Shown piece after piece: positions 1 to 9,811 of a stretch of 64,000 bases of DNA; within the stretch, counting starts at the first letter, position 1; each line of letters starts with the position of its first letter. The notes below the pieces were generated by a model that saw only the letters and a list, made by a program, of their open reading frames with translations, was not told the origin of the DNA and searched no databases. Source of the stretch: Entomohabitans teleogrylli (GTDB lineage Bacteria > Pseudomonadota > Gammaproteobacteria > Enterobacterales > Enterobacteriaceae). Made by a program: the position numbers and the translations under genes. The stretch spans positions 62,001 through 126,000 of the forward strand of contig NZ_LLXO01000013.1 of NCBI RefSeq assembly GCF_001484765.1. The letters run 5' to 3'.

Positions 1-170
1 CAGATCCCCCAGGGATACCCGCCGTTGAGATCGGTGACATCTCCCAGACCGATGACCAGGCGTTTGGCGATCAGCAGCAAACAGATCACGGCGATAGGCG
101 CTAAAATCCTGATGCTCAGCGTGAACAGCTTACCGCCAACCGGGCGCAGCACATGCGCATGATCACTCAT
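1..170 (-). CDS. hybB: Hydrogenase 2 integral membrane subunit HybB (5' part only)
   Basis: Only the first 56 or so codons are inside the window; the gene runs off the left edge. HybB is the multi-pass membrane partner that links the periplasmic hydrogenase 2 to the quinone pool (known of the family). The visible N terminus has a basic start, one hydrophobic segment (about residues 18-40) and the conserved stretch [11 protein letters not shown] typical of NrfD/HybB proteins. The ATG overlaps the end of hybA by 8 bp, so the two are translationally coupled in the order hybO-hybA-hybB. Confidence 0.9.
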   Translation of the reverse strand, partial: MSDHAHVLRPVGGKLFTLSIRILAPIAVICLLLIAKRLVIGLGDVTDLNGGYPWGI

Positions 171-1173
171 GGCCGTCCTCCTTATGGGAATTATCGTGTC
201 CGTTCTTTTTGCTGTTGCGTCGTACCAGCCAGGTGATGCCTACCAGCGCGGCGGCGGGTAATACCATGCCCTTATACAGCGTGTGCTGAACGTGTTCCGA
301 ACGGGCGCCGGTGGCCAGCGGATCCAGCGCCGGCAAGCCAAAATGTTCAAACTTAACGCCGGAGAGCACCAGTACCTGGGTACCGCCGCCCTCGGTTTCG
401 CCGTAAATGTGCGGTTGATATTCGGCAACCGGGTGCAGGTAGACATCGCTGCCGCCGACCCGCTGGCGCGGGTAGGGATATTCGCTGCCGGCCTGCTGCG
501 CCAGACGTTTCTTCGCCTCTGCCAGTAGCTCTTCCCGGGTGCCGTAGATGACCGCCCCGGTAGGGCAGACTTCGGTACAGCCCGGCAGTTCGCCTTTATC
601 GAGTCGCTCAATGCCTTTCTGGTTACACAACTCGCATTTGTGGATGTAGCCAAAGGGGTTGTCGTAATCGTATTTGGGGACGTTGAACGGGCAGGCCACC
701 ATGCAGTAGCGGCAGCCAGTACAGATTGAAGGATCGTAGGTGACGATACCGGTTTTGGGATTCTTTTTGAGCGCCGAAACCGGACAGGCGGACACACAGT
801 TGGGATCCACGCAGTGCATGCACTGCTTTTTAATGAACGCGTAGCCGTCCTGCTCCTGGTTCTTGTGCGTGCCGTCGCCGCTGCGCCAGATCTGAATAAT
901 ATTGTTGGTATAGGGGCTCAGCTTGTCGTTGACCGACCAGGTACTGTCGCCGTTCGCATAAGTATCCGCCCGGTGTTCATTGGCTACCGGATGGTTGATT
1001 TGTTGGCATTTGGTCACGCACGCCTGGCAACCTACACATAGCGTGGAGTCAAATAGCATACCGAGGGCGCCAGGAATGGGCGGCTTATTTGCTGCGGCCC
1101 CCTGGGCTGCGGGCGTTATTCCCGCCAGTAGCATCCCGCCTGACGCGATTTTAACGAAGTTCCGCCTGTTCAA
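163..1173 (-). CDS. hybA: Hydrogenase 2 ferredoxin-like subunit HybA
   Basis: Periplasmic iron-sulfur protein carrying electrons between the HybO-HybC hydrogenase and the membrane subunit HybB. At 336 residues it has the usual family length. It opens with a twin-arginine motif (RRNFVK) and a hydrophobic stretch, so it is Tat-exported. Four ferredoxin-type cysteine groups are visible: [35 protein letters not shown] and a CELC/CTEVC set, enough for four 4Fe-4S clusters. A C-terminal hydrophobic helix (about residues 295-312) followed by basic residues should anchor it in the inner membrane. Its ATG overlaps the hybO stop by 4 bp and its end overlaps hybB. Confidence 0.95.
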   Translation of the reverse strand: MNRRNFVKIASGGMLLAGITPAAQGAAANKPPIPGALGMLFDSTLCVGCQACVTKCQQINHPVANEHRADTYANGDSTWSVNDKLSPYTNNIIQIWRSGDGTHKNQEQDGYAFIKKQCMHCVDPNCVSACPVSALKKNPKTGIVTYDPSICTGCRYCMVACPFNVPKYDYDNPFGYIHKCELCNQKGIERLDKGELPGCTEVCPTGAVIYGTREELLAEAKKRLAQQAGSEYPYPRQRVGGSDVYLHPVAEYQPHIYGETEGGGTQVLVLSGVKFEHFGLPALDPLATGARSEHVQHTLYKGMVLPAAALVGITWLVRRNSKKNGHDNSHKEDGHE

Positions 1174-2300
1174 TGCCGATCCTCCCGTTTTTCCGGAGTC
1201 TCTTCATGGCCTTGCGGGCGACCAAGTCGTTTGACCGCCATGATACTGACACCGCCAACGGCGCCAACAACCGCTCCCAGCAGGCCTACCGCAGTTAAAG
1301 AAACTTTGCCGCCTTCGATACGGTTCACCTCCGGCACCTGAGCGCGCGGAGTCGGCTGTTGGACTTCCGCCAACTGGAAGATGCCTTTCTTAAAGGCAAT
1401 GTTCTCTTCGTTACAGCCATAACAGGGGTGACCGATGCCGACCGGCCAGATACCGCCGCCGACATCGCAGAATTCCAGAGTGGAACAGTTACCGTAGGTT
1501 TCCGGGCCTTTGCAGCCGAGGTGGAACAGGCACCAGCCCTGGCGGTGCCCCTCATCGCCGAACTCGCGGGCGAAACGACCGGCGTCAAAATGTGGGCGGC
1601 GTTCGCAGTTTTCGTGAATTAAACGCTCATAGGCGAACAGCGGACGGTTTTTGCTATCCAGTTTCGGCGCCCGGTTGAAGGTAATGACGTGAGCGACGGT
1701 GGCCAGGAAGTTGTGGGGGTTAGGCGGGCAGCCAGGAATGTTAATGACCGGAATATCGGGGATCACTTCCTGGAGCGACACGGCGCCGGTAGGGTTGCTG
1801 CCGCTGGCCGGTACCCCGCCCCAGGCGGAACAGGAGCCAATGGCGATCACCGCGGCCGCGCCAGCGGCGGCTTCCCTGATGTGTTCTGAAATAGGCTTAC
1901 CGGCGACCATACAGTAGATGCCGCCATCCTTCATCGGGATTGAGCCATCCACGACCAGAACATATTTGCCTTTGTAGCGCTCTATGGCGTGGTGTTTGTT
2001 GTCTTCGGCCTGCTGCCCAAAAGCCGCGGAAAGCACTTCGTGGTACTCCACCGAAATGACATCCAGTACCAGGTTTTCAATCGTTGGGTGGGTGGAGCGC
2101 AACAAGGATTCTGTACAGCCAGTACACTCCTGGGCGCCTATCCAGATAACCGGCGGACGGGCAGGAGAGGCCATGGCTTCAGTGAGTTGTGCGGAGGCGG
2201 TGCTGCTCAACCCCATGGACGCCGACAGCGCGGCGCACAGGGTCATAAAGTCACGGCGACTGATGCCGTGGTTAAGGAATGTATTAGGTCCTTCTGACAT
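1170..2300 (-). CDS. hybO: Hydrogenase 2 small subunit HybO
   Basis: Small electron-transfer subunit of the membrane-bound [NiFe] uptake hydrogenase 2. It has 376 residues and a Tat signal with SRRDFM near residue 14. Iron-sulfur ligands typical of the family are present: ECTGCTES (proximal cluster), [15 protein letters not shown], and the distal groups [12 protein letters not shown] and [10 protein letters not shown]-terminal transmembrane helix (about residues 335-357) is followed by a long charged tail. The start at 2300 has a good Shine-Dalgarno (GGGAGAG, about 6 nt upstream). It is the first gene of a leftward hybOAB operon; hybC and the maturation genes would lie beyond the left edge. 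Confidence 0.95.
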   Translation of the reverse strand: MSEGPNTFLNHGISRRDFMTLCAALSASMGLSSTASAQLTEAMASPARPPVIWIGAQECTGCTESLLRSTHPTIENLVLDVISVEYHEVLSAAFGQQAEDNKHHAIERYKGKYVLVVDGSIPMKDGGIYCMVAGKPISEHIREAAAGAAAVIAIGSCSAWGGVPASGSNPTGAVSLQEVIPDIPVINIPGCPPNPHNFLATVAHVITFNRAPKLDSKNRPLFAYERLIHENCERRPHFDAGRFAREFGDEGHRQGWCLFHLGCKGPETYGNCSTLEFCDVGGGIWPVGIGHPCYGCNEENIAFKKGIFQLAEVQQPTPRAQVPEVNRIEGGKVSLTAVGLLGAVVGAVGGVSIMAVKRLGRPQGHEETPEKREDRH

Positions 2301-2774
2301 TGCATCTCTCCCGAATCTGGAAGGTTTTTCTTTTTTGTTGTCTGCAAAATAGTACTTTTACGAATCATTTAATTGACAGGTATCAATTAAGTTCACGTTA
2401 ATTTCACTTTTCCTTAAATAATTTGAAGCGAAGCGTTTCAGGTGCTATTACGTTAAAGGGAGGTAATAAAAATAATAAATAACAGTGTGTTGGTGATTAT
2501 TCTCATACCACTAAAGGGGTAGGAAAATAATCCTGGTGTTAAAATTTTGATAAACACAAATCTTAATAAGAATTATTATCTAAAATTAAACATTAATAAA
2601 ACTTCACTATTTTCGGGGTGGGTGAAATGGCATAAAAAGGATCTTTTTATATAAGCTCTGGATATAACTGGATGATTTACTTTATTATACTTTTGTATCA
2701 TTTGCCAGATAGATCGGAAATAATGAGTTTTTACTGGCGGAAATAGTTAATGATTTCGAATAGGTATTATTAGT
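2301..2774. promoter_or_regulatory. Divergent control region between hybO and hypA-like gene
   Basis: A 474-bp AT-rich gap without a credible gene. It must hold the promoters of the leftward hyb operon and the rightward hypA/hybF-like gene. One FNR-like box is annotated separately; a second TTGAT half-site near 2547 is too degenerate to call. Poly-A and poly-T runs are frequent, unlike the surrounding coding DNA. Confidence 0.6.
2373..2386 (-). promoter_or_regulatory. FNR-like box upstream of hybO
   Basis: TTGACAGGTATCAA matches the FNR consensus TTGAT-N4-ATCAA at nine of ten defined positions. Read toward hybO it is followed, about 19 bp on, by TACTAT (2349-2354), a possible -10 box. The centre would sit near -38 to -42 of a start site around 2338-2342, the class II activator position. 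Oxygen control of hydrogenase 2 is established in E. coli; the assignment here is inference from the motif. Confidence 0.55.
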
Positions 2775-3116
2775 ATGCATGAACTGTCACTGGCCCAGGG
2801 GGTCATTCAGGTACTGGAAGAGCAGGCGCAAACCCGGCACTTTCAACGCGTCCTGCAGGTGTGGCTGGATATCGGCGCGCTGGCCTGTATTGACGCGCAG
2901 GCGTTACAAACCGGACTGGCGGCCGCCAGTCGCAATACGCTGGCGGAACGGGCTCATTTTCATATCCGCACCGTGGCGGCTAAGGGATGGTGTTTCCACT
3001 GTAGCCAGGCCTTTGTCGCGCAGGAGCACGGTATGCCGTGTCCGTTATGCGGGTCGTGGGAAATTCGCACCGATGGCGGTAGTGAGATGCGCATTGCCGA
3101 GATTGAGGTGGAATAG
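2775..3116 (+). CDS. hybF: Hydrogenase nickel incorporation protein, HypA/HybF family
   Basis: Small Zn-binding nickel chaperone that delivers nickel to the hydrogenase large subunit together with HypB. At 113 residues it has full family length. It keeps the invariant N terminus MHELSL (His2 and Glu3 are nickel ligands in the family), the GAL motif near residue 35, and the zinc ribbon WCFHC...CPLC (about residues 74-97). The C-terminal EIEVE tail matches HybF. In E. coli hybF sits inside the hybOABCDEFG operon; here the gene stands alone and diverges from hybO, so it must have its own promoter. The Shine-Dalgarno is weak (AGG, 10 nt upstream). HypA rather than HybF is possible. Confidence 0.85.
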   Translation: MHELSLAQGVIQVLEEQAQTRHFQRVLQVWLDIGALACIDAQALQTGLAAASRNTLAERAHFHIRTVAAKGWCFHCSQAFVAQEHGMPCPLCGSWEIRTDGGSEMRIAEIEVE

Positions 3117-3852
3117 CTACGGCGGCGGTAGTCCTGAATCGCCGCTGTTGAGCATCTGAAACGGCTTCAGGTTGTGATGGCGTTTGGGTTGTTTTAGGCC
3201 GGGATATGATTCCTGCCGCGGTATCCCCGATATATCCGCTTATAAAACCCATGGCGCTAATTATCATGGTACTGTTATTGATAATTATTCGCAGTAACTT
3301 GTTGAATAGCGATTTACCCGGATATAAAGGTAATGAAGGGAAATAAAAAAGATTAGGGATTTACTGAAATGGGTCGTTTGATTTTTATTAAATAATAAAA
3401 CCTCCAGTTTATTATAATGTTTTATCAGTATTCAAAAAATACCCAATTAGGGTTAGTGGGCTTCCGGGCGGAATATTGGTTCCCTTTGGGGGCGTAGCGA
3501 GCCTTCGCCAGAGAGCCCTCCAGGCCGCATCTCCTCTGGATCCTCGCGCTGCCGGGCGCTGTAGATAAAGGGCGTTTTCTGATTTTACATTCCCTGCCTG
3601 AGATTATTCTTTTTGTTTCAACAACACGCTGCGATGAAAATAAACGTTGCCTGTTCGATTATTTGCGACAAAGTTCAAAAAACATTTCATTTATTTCTGG
3701 AGAAATCTTTACATTTGATCGAAGACAATATTTTTTGTGTGGGTTTTGTTAATTGTTCTCATGAGTAATGTCATGATGGCTTATTTGCTGTCGCCATCCA
3801 GTGGATAAATAGAAATAGCTGCCGCCTGGTGGCTTAATTTGGAAAAGCACCT
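3117..3852. other. Long intergenic region upstream of nrfA
   Basis: 736 bp without a supported gene. The first 60 bp after the hypA-like stop and a block at about 3465-3565 are GC-rich, while 3290-3465 and 3590-3850 are AT-rich, so the region looks composite. The short minus-strand open frame at 2980-3267 runs through the hypA-like gene and has no recognisable features. The nrf promoter should lie in the last 150 bp. Confidence 0.5.
3715..3728 (+). promoter_or_regulatory. Possible FNR box of the nrf promoter
   Basis: TTGATCGAAGACAA keeps one perfect TTGAT half and a two-mismatch second half of the FNR consensus. In E. coli nrfA transcription depends on FNR bound near -41.5. Here that spacing would place the start site around 3763 and leave a leader of about 90 nt. 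NarL/NarP and IHF sites are expected from the family but I could not identify them with confidence. Confidence 0.4.
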
Positions 3853-5289
3853 ATGGCCAGGATAAACATGAAAGTCACCTGTTTATGGGGCATATTAACC
3901 AGCCTTTTTTTGTTAATGCCCGCACATGCCTCTGAGACCACGGCGTCGGCGAATGCCGCGCCGGTTGAAGCCCGCAACGACAAGTTCGCCGGGCAACATG
4001 TCGATCAATACAATTCATGGAAAGCCACCAGCGAGCAGTCTGAACGTGAAGATGCGCTGGCAGAAGACCCGCGCCTGGTGATTTTATGGGCCGGTTATCC
4101 TTTCTCCCGCGACTACAACAAGCCCCGCGGTCACGCTTACGCGGTGACGGATGTGCGTGAAACGCTGCGTACCGGCGCGCCGAAGGACGCCGAAGACGGT
4201 CCGCTGCCGATGGCCTGCTGGAGTTGTAAAAGCCCGGATGTGGCGCGTCTGATCCAGAAAGACGGGGAAGACGGCTACTTCCACGGTAAATGGGCGCGCG
4301 GCGGCCCGGAAGTCGTTAACGACCTCGGCTGCGCCGACTGCCACAACACCGCTTCCGCCGACTTTGCGCAGGGAAAACCGGCGTTGGCGCTCTCTCGCCC
4401 CTATGCGGCGCGGGCGATGGAAGCTATCGACAAGCCGTTTGATAAAGCCGGTCGTTTCGACCAGCAGTCGATGGTGTGCGGCCAGTGTCACGTTGAGTAC
4501 TACTTCGACGGGGACAATAAAGCGGTGAAATTCCCCTGGGATGACGGCACTTCCGTAGAAGCGATGGAGCAGTACTACGACAAGATTGCTTTCTCCGACT
4601 GGACTAACTCGCTGTCAAAAGCGCCGATGCTGAAGGCGCAGCACCCCGAGTATGAAACCTGGCGCGTCGGCGTTCACGGTCAAAATAACGTGACCTGTAT
4701 TGACTGCCACATGCCGAAACTGCAGAACGCTGAAGGCAAGCTGTACACCAGCCACAAAATCGGCAACCCGTTCGATACCTTCGCTCAGACTTGCGCGAAC
4801 TGCCACACCCAGGACAAAGCGGCGCTGCAGGATATTGTCGCCCAGCGTAAGAAGGCGATTCAGGAGTTGAAGCTGAAGGTGGAAGATCAGCTGGTTCACG
4901 CCCACTTTGAAGCCAAAGCGGCCTGGGATGCCGGCGCCACCGACGCGGAAATGAAACCGATCCTGATGGATATCCGTCACGCCCAGTGGCGCTGGGATCT
5001 TTCCATTGCCTCCCACGGCATTCAGATGCACGCCCCGGATGAAGGGCTGCGTATGCTGGGCAGCGCGCTGGATAAAGCCGCGGATGCGCGCACTAAACTG
5101 GTCCGCCTGTTGGCGACGAAAGGGATTACCCATGAGATCGAACTACCGGATATTTCTACGAAGGAAAAAGCCCAGAAAGCTGTGGGCCTGGACATGCAGC
5201 AGATCAAAGCTGACAAACAAGAGTTCCTGAAAACCGTGGTTCCCCAGTGGGATGAGCAGGCGCGCAAAGCAGGACTGCTGAGCCAATAA
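3853..5289 (+). CDS. nrfA: Ammonia-forming cytochrome c nitrite reductase NrfA
   Basis: Periplasmic pentahaem enzyme reducing nitrite to ammonium with six electrons. It is 478 residues, the same as E. coli NrfA. A signal peptide occupies about residues 1-27. The active-site haem motif is CWSCK at 122-126, with lysine replacing the usual histidine; four ordinary CxxCH motifs follow (CADCH, CGQCH, CIDCH, CANCH). Conserved active-site context such as HGQNNVTC and [13 protein letters not shown] is intact. The start at 3853 has GGAAAA upstream and fits the family N terminus; an internal ATG at 3868 is the alternative. It leads a seven-gene operon nrfABCDEFG. Confidence 0.97.
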   Translation: MARINMKVTCLWGILTSLFLLMPAHASETTASANAAPVEARNDKFAGQHVDQYNSWKATSEQSEREDALAEDPRLVILWAGYPFSRDYNKPRGHAYAVTDVRETLRTGAPKDAEDGPLPMACWSCKSPDVARLIQKDGEDGYFHGKWARGGPEVVNDLGCADCHNTASADFAQGKPALALSRPYAARAMEAIDKPFDKAGRFDQQSMVCGQCHVEYYFDGDNKAVKFPWDDGTSVEAMEQYYDKIAFSDWTNSLSKAPMLKAQHPEYETWRVGVHGQNNVTCIDCHMPKLQNAEGKLYTSHKIGNPFDTFAQTCANCHTQDKAALQDIVAQRKKAIQELKLKVEDQLVHAHFEAKAAWDAGATDAEMKPILMDIRHAQWRWDLSIASHGIQMHAPDEGLRMLGSALDKAADARTKLVRLLATKGITHEIELPDISTKEKAQKAVGLDMQQIKADKQEFLKTVVPQWDEQARKAGLLSQ

Positions 5290-5298
5290 CCCCTGAAT

Positions 5299-5319
5299 CC
5301 GCCCTCACTGCGGGGGCGG
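5299..5319 (+). terminator. Intercistronic hairpin between nrfA and nrfB
   Basis: CCGCCC and GGGCGG form a 6-bp GC stem with a 9-nt loop just after the nrfA stop. The following TTTAAAC is too short a T-tract for a strong terminator. It may protect the nrfA 3' end or partly attenuate, giving more NrfA than the downstream proteins; this is inference. Confidence 0.45.
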
Positions 5320-5338
5320 TTTAAACAATGGAGTGAAT

Positions 5339-5908
5339 ATGAGCGTATTACGTTCGTTATTAACTGCCGGGGTGCTGGCGTCAAGCCTGGTGTGGGCATT
5401 GCCCGGATTGGCCTCCTCCCCGGCCACCCCGGCGGAAAGCGGCACCCGCTGGGAGGTTGCGCCGCAGCGTAATCCGGACGCCGCCTGCCTGAAGTGCCAT
5501 AAAACGGATGAAGACGGGATGCATGGGAAACATGCGTCGGTTGTTAATCCGGCGAATGAACTGGCAGTAACCTGTACTAATTGCCACGGCAATCCGTCCC
5601 TGCACCACCGCGAGGGGGTGAAGGATGTCATGCGCTTTAACGATCCGATGTACAGCGTGGAGCAACAGAACAGTGTCTGTATGACCTGCCATTTGCCTGA
5701 GCAGTTGCAAAAGGCGTTCTGGCCTCATGATGTACATGTGGCGAAAGTGACTTGCGCCAGCTGTCACCAGTTGCACCCGCAGCAGGATAAGATGCAGGCT
5801 CTGAATGATAAGGGGCGCATCAAGCTCTGCGTGGACTGCCATAGCGATCAGCGCAATAACCCGAGCTTTAACCCGGCTTCGGTACATCCGGGTAAGGAGC
5901 AGCCATGA
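5339..5908 (+). CDS. nrfB: Pentahaem electron donor NrfB
   Basis: Small periplasmic multihaem cytochrome that passes electrons from the NrfCD quinol dehydrogenase to NrfA. It has 189 residues with an N-terminal signal peptide ending near ALPGLA. Five CxxCH haem motifs are visible: CLKCH, CTNCH, CMTCH, CASCH and CVDCH. The start is taken at the ATG at 5339, which has GGAG 5 nt upstream and matches the E. coli N terminus MSVLRSLL; the GTG at 5333 is unlikely. The stop overlaps the nrfC start by 4 bp. Confidence 0.96.
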   Translation: MSVLRSLLTAGVLASSLVWALPGLASSPATPAESGTRWEVAPQRNPDAACLKCHKTDEDGMHGKHASVVNPANELAVTCTNCHGNPSLHHREGVKDVMRFNDPMYSVEQQNSVCMTCHLPEQLQKAFWPHDVHVAKVTCASCHQLHPQQDKMQALNDKGRIKLCVDCHSDQRNNPSFNPASVHPGKEQP

Positions 5909-6576
5909 GTTGCTCGCGACGCCAGTTTATCTCCCGGATGGGGGCGCTGATTGCTATCAGCGGCACTTCCGGACGCGTGGTGGCGCAGACCCTGAATATT
6001 AATGGTGTGCGTTATGGCATGGTGCACGACGAGTCGTTGTGCATCGGCTGTACGGCCTGTATGGATGCCTGCCGCGAGGTCAATCAGGTGCCGGAAGGGG
6101 TATCGCGGCTGCAGATCCTGCGCAGCGATCCGATCGGCACATTCCCTGACGTGAAGTACCGTTTCTTCCGTCACTCATGCCAGCATTGCGATGATGCGCC
6201 CTGCGTCGACGTTTGCCCGACCGGCGCATCGTTCCGCGATGCGGCCAGCGGGATAGTCGATGTTAATCCGGATTTGTGCGTTGGATGTCAGTATTGCATC
6301 GCCGCCTGCCCGTACCGCGTGCGCTTTATCCATCCGGTGAACCGTACCGCGGATAAATGCGATTTCTGTCGTAAAACGAACCTGAAACAAGGCAAATTGC
6401 CGGCCTGCGTGGAGTCGTGTCCGACGAAGGCGTTGACGTTTGGCAACCTTGACGATCCGAATAGCGAGGTGTCGCGTCTGCTGCATGAGAAGACCACCTA
6501 CCGCTATAAGATTGCCCTGGGAACCAGGCCGAAGTTGTATCGCGTTCCGTTTAAGTATGGGGAGGTTAGCCAATGA
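5905..6576 (+). CDS. nrfC: Nitrite reductase iron-sulfur subunit NrfC
   Basis: Periplasmic ferredoxin-like subunit of the NrfCD quinol dehydrogenase. It has 223 residues with a Tat motif SRRQFI at the N terminus. Cysteine groups for four 4Fe-4S clusters are present: [35 protein letters not shown] and CDFC plus CVESC. It resembles HybA in the same window, as expected from shared ancestry. It overlaps nrfB (4 bp) and nrfD (4 bp), so the operon is tightly coupled. Confidence 0.96.
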   Translation: MSCSRRQFISRMGALIAISGTSGRVVAQTLNINGVRYGMVHDESLCIGCTACMDACREVNQVPEGVSRLQILRSDPIGTFPDVKYRFFRHSCQHCDDAPCVDVCPTGASFRDAASGIVDVNPDLCVGCQYCIAACPYRVRFIHPVNRTADKCDFCRKTNLKQGKLPACVESCPTKALTFGNLDDPNSEVSRLLHEKTTYRYKIALGTRPKLYRVPFKYGEVSQ

Positions 6577-7532
6577 CGCCTGCAACTTCCGCTTTTCATT
6601 TTGAATCGCTGGTCTGGGACTGGCCGATCGCGATTTATCTGTTCCTGATCGGTATTTCGGCGGGGCTGGTGACGCTGGCGGTGCTGCTGCGCCGCTTATA
6701 TCCGGCGGCGGGTACCGCGCAGAGCACCCTGATGCGTACGACGCTGGTGCTGGCGCCGGCCACCATTATTCTCGGACTGCTGATCCTGATTTTCCACCTT
6801 ACCCGTCCGTGGACCTTCTGGAAACTGATGTTCCATTACAGTTTTACTTCCGTTATGTCGATGGGGGTGATGCTGTTCCAGGTCTACATGGCGGTACTGG
6901 TGATCTGGCTGGCTAAAATCTTTGAAAATGAGGTTGTCGCGCTACAGAAGCGTTGGCTGCCCGGGTTCGGTTTGGTGGCCAAACTACTGAGCTGGCTGAC
7001 GCCGGTGATGCGATCGCTGGAAGCGCTGATGCTGGTGCTGGCGGTGTTGTTGGGCGCTTATACTGGTTTCCTGCTTTCAGCGCTGAAATCCTACCCGTTC
7101 CTCAATAACCCGATCCTGCCGGCGCTGTTCCTGTTCTCCGGTATTTCGTCAGGGGCCGCGGTGGCGCTGATCGCTCTGGCCTGGCGCCATCGCAGCAATC
7201 CGCACAATGAAGAGGCGCATTTTCTTCATCGCATCGAAACGCCGGTGGTGTGGCTGGAAATCTTCCTGCTGGCGGCGTTTTTTGCCGGTCTGGCGCTGGG
7301 GGACGACGGCAAAATGCGCGCCCTGGCGGCGGCGTTGGGCGGTGGATTCTGGACCTGGTGGTTCTGGCTGGGGGTGGTCGGCGTTGGTTTTGTGGCGCCG
7401 CTGCTATTGAAAAAATGGGCTTCAGGCTTGCGTTCACACTATGGATTGCTGGTGGTGTGCAGCATGAGTCTGGTCGGTGTACTGTTACTGCGTTTCTTCA
7501 TCCTTTATGCGGGGCAGTTAACCGTCGCATAA
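6573..7532 (+). CDS. nrfD: Nitrite reductase membrane subunit NrfD
   Basis: Polytopic inner-membrane quinol-oxidising partner of NrfC. It has 319 residues, close to the E. coli length, with about eight hydrophobic segments spread along the protein and the family signature LFLIGISAG in the first helix. It takes electrons from menaquinol and passes them through NrfC to NrfB. It starts within the nrfC stop and ends 25 bp before nrfE. Confidence 0.95.
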   Translation: MTPATSAFHFESLVWDWPIAIYLFLIGISAGLVTLAVLLRRLYPAAGTAQSTLMRTTLVLAPATIILGLLILIFHLTRPWTFWKLMFHYSFTSVMSMGVMLFQVYMAVLVIWLAKIFENEVVALQKRWLPGFGLVAKLLSWLTPVMRSLEALMLVLAVLLGAYTGFLLSALKSYPFLNNPILPALFLFSGISSGAAVALIALAWRHRSNPHNEEAHFLHRIETPVVWLEIFLLAAFFAGLALGDDGKMRALAAALGGGFWTWWFWLGVVGVGFVAPLLLKKWASGLRSHYGLLVVCSMSLVGVLLLRFFILYAGQLTVA

Positions 7533-7557
7533 ACCTGATAAGGTGGTTCTCCGAACG

Positions 7558-9414
7558 ATGTTGCCTGAATCTGGTTTTATTGCATTACTGCTGGCCTGTG
7601 GCGTCAGCGCCGCAATGGCGCTGGCGCTCTTTCCGGGGTTGCGCATACTTCAGCGCCTGGTGTCTCACTGGGCGCTGTTGCAATTCGGGCTGCTGGCGTT
7701 TGCCTTCGGCGCCCTGACGCTGAGCTTCCTGCAGGATGATTTTTCCGTCGTTTACGTTGCCCAGCACAGCCATCGCGCGCTGCCGCTATTACTTAAGACA
7801 GCAGCGGTATGGGGCGGTCATGAAGGTTCGCTGCTGCTGTGGGTGCTGCTGCTTTGTGGATGGTCGGCGCTGTTCGCCTGGCGCTACCGCAAAGACACCG
7901 ATGCTCTGTTCCCGCTGACCCAGGCGCTGCTGGCGTGTATTACCTTTGCCCTGCTGATTTTCATTGTGTGTTTTTCCGATCCTTTCGTACGCATCTTCCC
8001 GCCGGCCGTTGAGGGCCGGGATCTCAACCCTATGCTCCAGCATATTGGGTTAATCCTCCATCCGCCGCTGCTTTACCTCGGCTATGGCGGTTTGACGGTG
8101 AGCGCCGCGATTGCCCAGGCGGCGCTGCTGCGCGGCGGTTTCAGCGCGCCGGTGGCATGGATCTGCTGGCGCTGGGCGCTACCCGCCTGGTGCGCGCTAA
8201 CGCTGGGGATCATTCTTGGTTCCTGGTGGGCCTACAGTGAACTGGGCTGGGGGGGCTGGTGGTTCTGGGATCCGGTGGAAAATGCCTCTCTGCTGCCGTG
8301 GCTGACCGCCAGCGCACTGCTGCACAGCCTGTATGTCACCCGGATGCGCGGTATTTTTCGCCACTGGTCACTACTGCTGGCGATCATCACTTTTATTCTG
8401 GCGCTGCTGGGCACGCTGATTGTGCGCTCCGGTATTCTGGTATCGGTGCATGCTTTTGCGCTGGATAACGTGCGCGCGGTGCCGATGTTTGCCCTGTTTG
8501 CGCTGCTGAGTATTGGCGCGCTGGCGCTGTATGCCTGGCGGGCGCAGGCCTGGCAGGCGGCAGCGCGCTTTGACTGGCGTTCCCGGGAGATGGCGCTTCT
8601 GGTGACCCTGCTGTTATTCGGCGCGGTGACGCTGATTGTGCTGGTGGGTACTCTCTACCCGATGCTCTACAGCCTGTCCGGGTGGGGGAGAATTTCGGTG
8701 GGCGCGCCGTATTTTAACAGCGCGCTGCTGCCTTTTGGTCTGTTGATGCTACTGCTGCTCGGCCTGAGCGCCGGGGGCGGGTGGAAAACGGCCATGAGTC
8801 AGGCGCGCTGGCAGTCTGTTGGCGCGCTGGTTATCGGTCTGGCGGCAGGGCTGGCGCTGTCCGCCTGGGGGATTGCGCCGGCGCTGGCCGGCGCGCTGGC
8901 CGGCTGGGCCGCGGCGCGTTGGTGGTGCCAGCCCGGGCAACGTTTGCGTCGCCGCTTACCGGGCGCCCTGGCCCATAGCGGCGTGGCGCTGTTTGCGCTG
9001 GGCATCGCGCTCTCTTCCGTCAGTAAGGAAGAGGTAAGCGTCAATCTTTCCCCCGGAGAGAGTGTTGCGCTGGCGGGATATCGCTTTGAGTTTCAATCGC
9101 TACAACTGATGGCCAGGGATAATTACACGACTGAGCTGGCGACCATTGCGGTGCGCCGTGGCGATAAACCTATTAGGCAGTTGACAGCGGAGCGGCGATT
9201 TTACGGGGCGCGTAATCAACAAATGATGGAGCCCGGCGTCGCCTGGGGACTGGTTAACGACTGGTACACGGTGATGGGTGAAAAAACCGGTGAAAACCGC
9301 TATGCGATGCGGTTTTATGTCCAGTCGGGCGTGCGCTGGATCTGGGGCGGCGGTCTGTTGATGATCGTCGGCGCGCTGAGCGGCTGGTGGCGGGGGAGAG
9401 GCGTCTATGGTTAA
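7558..9414 (+). CDS. nrfE: Haem lyase subunit NrfE (CcmF-like)
   Basis: Specialised haem lyase component that, with NrfF and NrfG, attaches haem to the CWSCK motif of NrfA. It has 618 residues and many transmembrane segments. The haem-handling tryptophan-rich WWD motif is clear ([15 protein letters not shown], about residues 230-245), as is the [10 protein letters not shown] segment near residue 85. The ATG at 7558 aligns with the E. coli N terminus (LPE start); an upstream GTG at 7543 is the alternative, since the only AGG-like sequence lies too far from the ATG. A second CcmF-type gene, ccmF, lies at 22140. Confidence 0.92.
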   Translation: MLPESGFIALLLACGVSAAMALALFPGLRILQRLVSHWALLQFGLLAFAFGALTLSFLQDDFSVVYVAQHSHRALPLLLKTAAVWGGHEGSLLLWVLLLCGWSALFAWRYRKDTDALFPLTQALLACITFALLIFIVCFSDPFVRIFPPAVEGRDLNPMLQHIGLILHPPLLYLGYGGLTVSAAIAQAALLRGGFSAPVAWICWRWALPAWCALTLGIILGSWWAYSELGWGGWWFWDPVENASLLPWLTASALLHSLYVTRMRGIFRHWSLLLAIITFILALLGTLIVRSGILVSVHAFALDNVRAVPMFALFALLSIGALALYAWRAQAWQAAARFDWRSREMALLVTLLLFGAVTLIVLVGTLYPMLYSLSGWGRISVGAPYFNSALLPFGLLMLLLLGLSAGGGWKTAMSQARWQSVGALVIGLAAGLALSAWGIAPALAGALAGWAAARWWCQPGQRLRRRLPGALAHSGVALFALGIALSSVSKEEVSVNLSPGESVALAGYRFEFQSLQLMARDNYTTELATIAVRRGDKPIRQLTAERRFYGARNQQMMEPGVAWGLVNDWYTVMGEKTGENRYAMRFYVQSGVRWIWGGGLLMIVGALSGWWRGRGVYG

Positions 9415-9811
9415 AAGCATCCTGTTACTGGTGGCGTTACTAATGGCTCCGCTTGCCTGCGGCCAGGTTGTCGATACCTGGGCGTTCGATAGCCGCGAAC
9501 AGCAGCAGGTCGCGCTGGGCATTGCCGGCCAGTTGCGCTGCCCGCAGTGTCAGAACCAGAACCTGCTGGAATCCAATGCGCCGGTGGCGGTCAGTATGCG
9601 CCACGAGGTGTTTACCATGGTCAGAGAGGGCAAAGGGGAAGCCGAGATTATGGCTTTTATGACCCAGCGTTACGGGGACTTTGTGCGCTACAGCCCACCG
9701 CTTAATGCCGGAACTGCGCTGCTCTGGGGGCTGCCGATGGTGATGCTATTCGCCGTTGCGCTGACGGCGGGTCTGGCGATCCGGCGCCAGCGCAGGAGAG
9801 GAGAGCCATGA
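9407..9811 (+). CDS. nrfF: Haem lyase subunit NrfF (CcmH-like)
   Basis: Membrane-anchored thioredoxin-like reductase that prepares the NrfA haem-binding cysteines. It has 134 residues: signal peptide or anchor at 1-19, the redox motif LRCPQCQNQ with Cys45 and Cys48, the conserved [11 protein letters not shown] block, and a C-terminal membrane helix followed by basic residues. It overlaps nrfE by 8 bp and nrfG by 4 bp. The parallel general-purpose gene is ccmH. Confidence 0.94.
   Translation: MVKSILLLVALLMAPLACGQVVDTWAFDSREQQQVALGIAGQLRCPQCQNQNLLESNAPVAVSMRHEVFTMVREGKGEAEIMAFMTQRYGDFVRYSPPLNAGTALLWGLPMVMLFAVALTAGLAIRRQRRRGEP

Noticed and set aside
2547-2560. Second FNR-like box in the hybO-hypA region
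   Set aside because: TTGAT is followed by a half-site with two mismatches (ACAAA); too weak in AT-rich DNA.
3391-3425. Short A/T inverted repeat in the nrfA leader region
   Set aside because: Only 7-bp arms in low-complexity sequence; expected by chance.
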